Part shown: piece by piece, positions 32,262-36,983 of the stretch
Position numbering within the stretch: the stretch's first letter is position 1
Layout of the letters: each line of letters starts with the position of its first letter
Notes under the pieces: generated by a model
Databases searched by the model: none
The model's input: the letters and a program-made list of their open reading frames with translations, nothing else
Told to the model about the DNA's origin: nothing
DNA from: an uncultured Prevotella sp.
Lineage (GTDB): Bacteria > Bacteroidota > Bacteroidia > Bacteroidales > Bacteroidaceae
NCBI GenBank assembly: GCA_945637645.1
Contig: CALZDK010000001.1
Coordinates: 1 to 36,983, forward strand
DNA: 36,983 bases
Direction: 5' to 3'
Position numbers and translations under genes: made by a program

Positions 32262-35200
32262 CTACGATTTGCCCTTCAGCTTTTCCAAATATTCACTGGG
32301 CGACATACCGAACTCTTCCTTGAACACCTTGGTGAAGTATTTTGGTGTGGAGAAACCCACACGCATGCCGAGTTCCATGACTTTGATGGCAGGGTCTTGG
32401 CTTGCTATGCGGCACGCTTCCTTAAGACGTACTGAGGTGATGAAACTTGAGATGTTCTGTCCGGTAATGGCCCGTAGCTTGTTGTAGAGTGACGAAGAGC
32501 TAATGCACATGTCACGGGCGAACGACTCGCGGTCGTATTCTCCAATGTGTGCCTTCACACATTCAATAGCCCTTTTTATGAACACCTCGTCGGGGTTGCT
32601 GTAGTGTTGTTCGGTTACGTCGAAGTCGGTTTGCCTACTGAATCTCTCCCTTATTCTCTGCCTGTTGGCAATGATGTTGTCTATGCGCACCTTCAGGTCT
32701 TCGATGTTGAAAGGTTTTATGATATACTCGTCGGCACCAATGCCGAATGCCGCGTTTCGGTCTTCGTCTCTTGTCTTTGCTGTGAGCAACACCACTGGTA
32801 GTTGACCGTAGTCGGTGGATTGCTTGATGGTTTGTGTGAGTTCAATACCATCCATCACAGGCATCATCACGTCGGTGATAACAATGTCGAGTTCCTGTTT
32901 CTGTATTATTTTCCATGCCTGTTGTCCGTTATTTGCGGTGAGCACATTGTATTTTTTCCTAAGCAGTCGCGACATCAGTTCTAGCAGTTCCTCGTTGTCT
33001 TCAACCACGAGTATTGTGTAGTCCATATTTCTTCCGTTGTCTTCCGTTTCGTCAGAACTTTCCGTAGGAAGTTGTGTTGTCATCTGTATGTTTTCCGCAA
33101 CTATTTCGTCAATGGTATTCTCCGCCATTTCTTTTTCGTCGTATGCCTCTTTGTTTATGGGCAGTTCTATTGTGAATCGTGTTCCTTCTCCCACACGGCT
33201 TTGGCAGTCTATGGTTCCATGGTGAAGCACCACGAGGTCTCTTGTAAGAGATATTCCTATGCCCGTTCCTGTGGCGTTTATTTTCCGGTAGTCGCCATCG
33301 AGGAATCTGGTGTAAAGTCGTTTGAGATTAGCTTTTGAAATACCGATACCTTCGTCTTCCACGGTGAGTCTCATGTTTTCTCCCTCCCGTTCCACTGCAA
33401 CCATGATCCGTCCGCCCTCTTTGTTGTATTTCACTGCATTTGACAGTAAGTTATAAAGTATTTTGTCGAGTTTGTCTCGGTCGAAATAAACCTTGTCGAG
33501 TGTAGGGTCGATGTTTGTTATTAGCCTGACATTCTTAGGCGTGGTCATAGGCGTGATGTTTTCACACTCCATTTTTACGAACTCTGCGAGATTGCCTTCC
33601 GCCACCTTTAGCCTAAGTTGTCCAGCTTGCTGCTTGCGCACTTCGAGCATTTGCCTGAGCAGTCGTGTGAGTCGGTTGATGTTGTTTTTCATCACCGTGT
33701 ACTTGCTGTCAAACTGCGGGGCTTCTTCCTTCATTTCGTCTATCGACGACGATATGATGGTGAGAGGAGTGAGCAGCTCGTGTGTAATGTTTGTCAGTAT
33801 GACAGCCATCTGCAGTCTGTTTCTTGTTTTAAGAAATTCCTTATACCATAATACAATAAGTCTTATGCAGATAAGTCCGAACAGGAAGTATATAAGCATA
33901 GCCCACCATGAGAGATACCATGGCGGCAGTATGATTATATCGATGGAGTAGGGCAGTTCGGTCCAATTTCCGTAGCTGTCGGCGGCTTTCACATAGAGTT
34001 TGTATTTTCCAGGAGCCAGTCCTTCGAAGTTGGCGCGACGTTGCGATATGTCGGCATAGTGCCAGTGGCTTTCGCTGTCGAGTTTGTAAGCATATTTGTT
34101 TTGCTGCACGTTACTATATGTGAGCAATGAGAACACCAACGCAAATCGTTCTACATTAGCCGGTATTGTAATCCTTTTAGTAAACAAGGGCGCTTCTTCA
34201 GAAATTTTTATTCTTTCTGTAGAGTCTATATCGTTGTATTTTTTCCCAGCCACGATTATTTCTGTAACCACGATGTTTGAAAGATTCTTTTTGCTTTCCT
34301 CTGTTACTTTTTCTGTGTCAAAAGCCACAAATCCGCTTCTTTCTCCGAAGTAGAGCATGTTCTTGTACTTGAATGTGGAGTTGGTGCAGAATGCATATCC
34401 GTTATCGTCGCCGTCTTTGGCGAAGGTGGTCACTATGGGATTAGCATTGGCGTTGCTGAACATAATGCGCACCAGCGACCTGTCTGTAGAGAGCCAGATA
34501 TTTCCATGATTGTCGTTGTTTATGGAAAACACTTTTTCTCCGTCGATGCCGTATTTCCTGTTCATGGGAATAAAGCGGTCGTTTTCCTTGTCGAGTTTCA
34601 ATAGTCCACCGCTGTTGGTTATCGCCCAGATGTTGCCATAGGTGTCCTCATGGCACATAGTTACGTCCTCCACTGGCAATCTCCTGTTATTGATGCAGTA
34701 GTGTCGGAATGTGAACTGCTTACCTCTGTTTATTTTTATTATACCCTCGTTGTCGGTGGCAACCCAAATGTTGCGCTCACTGTCTTCTATTATGCCTCTT
34801 ACGTCGCAAGTAGAGAAATCATCAGAGCCTTCCCTCATGTTGAGTTTTCTCCCTTTCCCGTTAGGCATTCTAATACTAAGATTGTTACGTTGTCCTATCC
34901 AAAGCGTTCCGTCGCTTGAGGTAAACAATGTATTGACATAGTTGTCGTTGATAAAGTCGCATTTGAAGGCATAGTGGGAGTTGTAGCTTCCGTCCTTGTT
35001 AAGTTGCATCACACCGTGCCCTCCGTTTGCCATCAAGATGTTTCCCTTTTTGTCTTCGATGATGGAGAATATTGTTGACTTTGGAAATAATGGGTCTGCG
35101 TTTTGTATTCCCCTCACTTGGTTGTCGTTTACCGTTTTTCCTGTTTCTGTGTCGTATTTTATTACTCCCGTAGGTGTGAGTCCGAGCCACAGAGTCTTTC

Positions 35201-36290
35201 CGTCGGCAGTGAATATAGACTGCACGCTCTGTTCGGGAGTGGGAAGCATGTATTGTTTGAATGGCGATTGCTTTGTGGTGAGATGCAGTATGCCGTCGCT
35301 AACGGTAGAAATCCAGATGTCACCATTTTCGCCCACTATCAAGTCGTTGCTGAGGTTTGTGCTGTTGTTTGCAATGTCTTGTAGCTTTACGAAATGGCCT
35401 TGGTCGTTGTGGTCAATGGTGTACACTCCTTCACGGCATACTGCCATCATGGTGTTGTCGAGTTTGTTTTCCTGTAAGCGGTAGTAGTAGTTGGTAAGTC
35501 CTGGCACGCTCCATCTGCTCACTTTCTTGCTTCTTGGGTTGTGGGGTTGGTCAAGTCGCTCGATGCCATGTCCCCATGTGCCTATCCATAGTCTTCCCTT
35601 GCTGTCGAAGGTGAGTGAATAGGCAGAGTTGAGATGGTTCAGCTGCGGATACCTTATGAATGTCCTTGTACCAGGTTGCAGTTTCATTAGTCCGCTATTC
35701 CATGTTCCAATGTATATGTTGCCCTGACTGTCTTCAGCAATGGCTTTCACGCTGTAAGGTGTACTGTCGGTTTTTTGTCTCTCAGGGTCGAGAAATGTCA
35801 TCTCGTCGTAGAAATAGTTTATTATCCTGTCGTTTTTCTCATCGTAAAGCGACAGTCCTCCGTCTGTGCCTATCCACACACGTCCTTCTCTGTCGGTGAA
35901 GAGTGTGTAGATGATGCGTTGGTTGTGTTTTGGCAGGTTATAGGTCTTGAATGTGTTCCATCTTTTGTCGAAACAAACGAGTCCGTTGTGTGTGCCGAGC
36001 CACAGTCGTCCTATTTTGTCTTCAGTTATGCAGAGCACAGTGTTGTTTGGCAGAAGTTGTGGCGAATATGCGTTGCTACGATATGTCTTCATTTCGTAAC
36101 CATCGTAGCATTTTAGACCACTGTCGGAGCCAATCCATAGCAGTCCTTGGCTATCGAAGAAAATGCAGCGGTAGATTTCGGCGTGAGTTGCGGGTACAGT
36201 AGAAAGCTTTCTAAACTGTTGCGTTGTGGCCTTGACCGACAATATATATATAAATAAGGTGGCGACAAATAATGTCAGTTTCTTAGTCAT
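32262..36290 (-). CDS. Hybrid two-component system regulator (HTCS)
   Basis: A 1342-residue one-protein sensor-regulator. A signal/membrane segment is followed by about 14 Reg_prop blades of the form G.LWIGT..GL..YD (two beta-propellers, to about 700), then a Y_Y_Y domain (YKLDSESHWHYADIS...LAPGKYKLYVKAADSYGNW) and a membrane helix (WWAMLIYFLFGLICIRLIVLWY, near 805). The histidine kinase has phospho-acceptor His837 (NITHELLTPL) and an HATPase domain (N box LLSNAVKYN, GTGIGISLTRDL). A receiver domain has Asp1140 (VITDVMMPVMDG), and an AraC-type HTH ends the protein. HTCS proteins sense polysaccharide breakdown products in the periplasm and switch on adjacent utilisation genes. The divergent GH43 gene is the likely target. 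Confidence 0.95.
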   Translation of the reverse strand: MTKKLTLFVATLFIYILSVKATTQQFRKLSTVPATHAEIYRCIFFDSQGLLWIGSDSGLKCYDGYEMKTYRSNAYSPQLLPNNTVLCITEDKIGRLWLGTHNGLVCFDKRWNTFKTYNLPKHNQRIIYTLFTDREGRVWIGTDGGLSLYDEKNDRIINYFYDEMTFLDPERQKTDSTPYSVKAIAEDSQGNIYIGTWNSGLMKLQPGTRTFIRYPQLNHLNSAYSLTFDSKGRLWIGTWGHGIERLDQPHNPRSKKVSRWSVPGLTNYYYRLQENKLDNTMMAVCREGVYTIDHNDQGHFVKLQDIANNSTNLSNDLIVGENGDIWISTVSDGILHLTTKQSPFKQYMLPTPEQSVQSIFTADGKTLWLGLTPTGVIKYDTETGKTVNDNQVRGIQNADPLFPKSTIFSIIEDKKGNILMANGGHGVMQLNKDGSYNSHYAFKCDFINDNYVNTLFTSSDGTLWIGQRNNLSIRMPNGKGRKLNMREGSDDFSTCDVRGIIEDSERNIWVATDNEGIIKINRGKQFTFRHYCINNRRLPVEDVTMCHEDTYGNIWAITNSGGLLKLDKENDRFIPMNRKYGIDGEKVFSINNDNHGNIWLSTDRSLVRIMFSNANANPIVTTFAKDGDDNGYAFCTNSTFKYKNMLYFGERSGFVAFDTEKVTEESKKNLSNIVVTEIIVAGKKYNDIDSTERIKISEEAPLFTKRITIPANVERFALVFSLLTYSNVQQNKYAYKLDSESHWHYADISQRRANFEGLAPGKYKLYVKAADSYGNWTELPYSIDIIILPPWYLSWWAMLIYFLFGLICIRLIVLWYKEFLKTRNRLQMAVILTNITHELLTPLTIISSSIDEMKEEAPQFDSKYTVMKNNINRLTRLLRQMLEVRKQQAGQLRLKVAEGNLAEFVKMECENITPMTTPKNVRLITNIDPTLDKVYFDRDKLDKILYNLLSNAVKYNKEGGRIMVAVEREGENMRLTVEDEGIGISKANLKRLYTRFLDGDYRKINATGTGIGISLTRDLVVLHHGTIDCQSRVGEGTRFTIELPINKEAYDEKEMAENTIDEIVAENIQMTTQLPTESSDETEDNGRNMDYTILVVEDNEELLELMSRLLRKKYNVLTANNGQQAWKIIQKQELDIVITDVMMPVMDGIELTQTIKQSTDYGQLPVVLLTAKTRDEDRNAAFGIGADEYIIKPFNIEDLKVRIDNIIANRQRIRERFSRQTDFDVTEQHYSNPDEVFIKRAIECVKAHIGEYDRESFARDMCISSSSLYNKLRAITGQNISSFITSVRLKEACRIASQDPAIKVMELGMRVGFSTPKYFTKVFKEEFGMSPSEYLEKLKGKS

Positions 36291-36318
36291 AGATGTAGGT
36301 TTTCTTTATTTTTGTCTG

Positions 36319-36350
36319 CAAATGTAAGGAAAATATGTAGAACCACCAAA
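36319..36350 (-). promoter_or_regulatory. Promoter of the HTCS gene
   Basis: On the minus strand TTTG (36347-36350), 20 bp, TACATTTG (36319-36326), 28 bp before the HTCS ATG. Full consensus match. Confidence 0.75.
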
Positions 36351-36463
36351 TAATTAACATAAAATATGATTTTTCATACCAAAATATTGTTATTTTCACC
36401 CTGTTCTCAATTTGTACACCCTTAAATAATGAATTTTATACCCATTAGTAAACATTCTTTGCG

Positions 36464-36471
36464 TACTTTTG
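36464..36471 (+). promoter_or_regulatory. -7 box of the GH43 gene
   Basis: TACTTTTG lies 52 bp before the GH43 ATG. No TTTG -33 element is present at the usual spacing, as expected of a promoter that needs an activator such as the divergent HTCS. That interpretation is inference. Confidence 0.5.
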
Positions 36472-36523
36472 CAACCGATGAAACAAAATTAACGTAACTA
36501 CAATATTAAATATTACTAAACGT

Positions 36524-36983
36524 ATGAAACAAATATTATCATTCATGTTACTTTTTTTTGCCCTGCCTATGATGGTAATGGCAGAAAACAAGATCAAGTC
36601 GGGTGAGATTTGGCCTGACAACAATGGGGAACACATCAATGCCCATGGAGGTGGCATCCTCTTACATAATGGTACTTATTATTGGTTTGGAGAGCACAAG
36701 GCAGAAAACACAAGCTCGGCTCTTGTAGGGGTGACTTGTTATTCGTCGAAAGACTTGCGCAACTGGAAAAACCGCGGCGTGGCACTCTCTGTCAGCGACG
36801 AACCGGGAAGCGAAATCGAGAAAGGTTGCGTATTGGAACGACCGAAGGTTATATATAATAAGGTGACAAAGAAATTCGTGATGTGGTTCCATCTTGAGCT
36901 CAAGGGACTTGGCTATCGTGCTGCAAGAGCAGGAGTGGCAATAGCCGACAAGCCCGAAGGGCCTTACAAGTTCCTTCGTTCCG
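36524..36983 (+). CDS. Secreted glycoside hydrolase family 43-like enzyme, 3' truncated by the window
   Basis: ATG at 36524 opens a frame that runs off the window after 153 codons. It starts with a signal peptide (MKQILSFMLLFFALPMMVMA), then INAHGGGILLHNGTYYWFGEHKAE, GVTCYSSKDLRNWKNRGVAL, LERPKVIYNKVTKKFVMWFHLE and ADKPEGPYKF, the five-blade propeller start typical of GH43. The HGGGIL..NG.YYW(F/Y)GEHK pattern and CYSSKDL.NW recall the subfamilies active on galactans (GH43_24/34 type), but the subfamily is from memory. Catalytic residues beyond the first blade are outside the window. Transcribed divergently from the HTCS regulator, 233 bp away. Confidence 0.85.
   Translation, partial: MKQILSFMLLFFALPMMVMAENKIKSGEIWPDNNGEHINAHGGGILLHNGTYYWFGEHKAENTSSALVGVTCYSSKDLRNWKNRGVALSVSDEPGSEIEKGCVLERPKVIYNKVTKKFVMWFHLELKGLGYRAARAGVAIADKPEGPYKFLRS

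Noticed and set aside
1..36983. CRISPR array, rRNA operon, tmRNA or insertion sequence
   Set aside because: No regularly spaced identical repeats with unique spacers, no rRNA or tmRNA motifs and no transposase were seen in the window; the only periodic array (32102-32206) has units too short and too divergent to be CRISPR.

Overview
The window looks like a chromosomal segment of a Bacteroidales bacterium, most likely Prevotellaceae (Prevotella/Segatella type). The evidence is: repeated Bacteroidetes-style promoters (TTTG, 19-20 bp, TAnnTTTG); no clear Shine-Dalgarno sequences; AT-rich leaders; the short RpoD without region 1.1; Bacteroidetes-restricted families (DUF4296, DUF4270, DUF4836, DUF3256, DUF3127, the BT4734-type primase/DUF3987 protein); and a hybrid two-component sensor (HTCS) beside a glycoside hydrolase. 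The species call is inference.

Layout. (1) 1-4504: possible edge of a REP-like palindrome, then an all-plus accessory cassette: HTH protein, DUF3127 OB-fold protein, unknown 123-aa protein, 769-aa primase/ATPase fusion, and a DUF5675-like protein. It ends at a bidirectional hairpin directly beyond the 3' end of a tRNA-Cys gene. No integrase is in view. (2) 4611-8096, minus strand: tRNA-Cys and carB. (3) 8413-20723, plus strand: ileS, then a tightly overlapped run of traR/dksA, lspA, a DUF4296 lipoprotein and a small protein, followed by a nucleoside transporter, bifunctional nuclease, rsmE, DUF4836 lipoprotein, ABC ATPase and an FtsX-like permease fused to DUF3256. (4) About 20756-20915: a gene-free stretch with a strong promoter and a terminator, a good candidate for a small RNA of about 120 nt. 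(5) 23453-20932, minus strand: panC-panD-rsmG-MBL hydrolase operon, divergent from a half-length glycogen synthase, DUF4270 lipoprotein and 47-aa protein. (6) 27494-26064, minus strand: rpoD and a Lys-rich secreted protein. (7) 27768-31183, plus strand: PD40 protein, nucleoside phosphorylase, mnmE, convergent with a solitary vsr. (8) 31786-32261: no confident gene, but a perfect 60-bp palindrome, a strong terminator and a 22-bp-period array of inverted and direct repeats. (9) 32262-36983: a 1342-aa HTCS regulator divergent from a secreted GH43 enzyme that runs off the window, probably the edge of a polysaccharide utilisation locus.

Most of the window is core housekeeping. The parts that depart from expectation are the replication-like cassette beside tRNA-Cys, the candidate sRNA at 20.8 kb, the permease-DUF3256 fusion, and the palindrome and 22-bp repeat tract between vsr and the HTCS gene.
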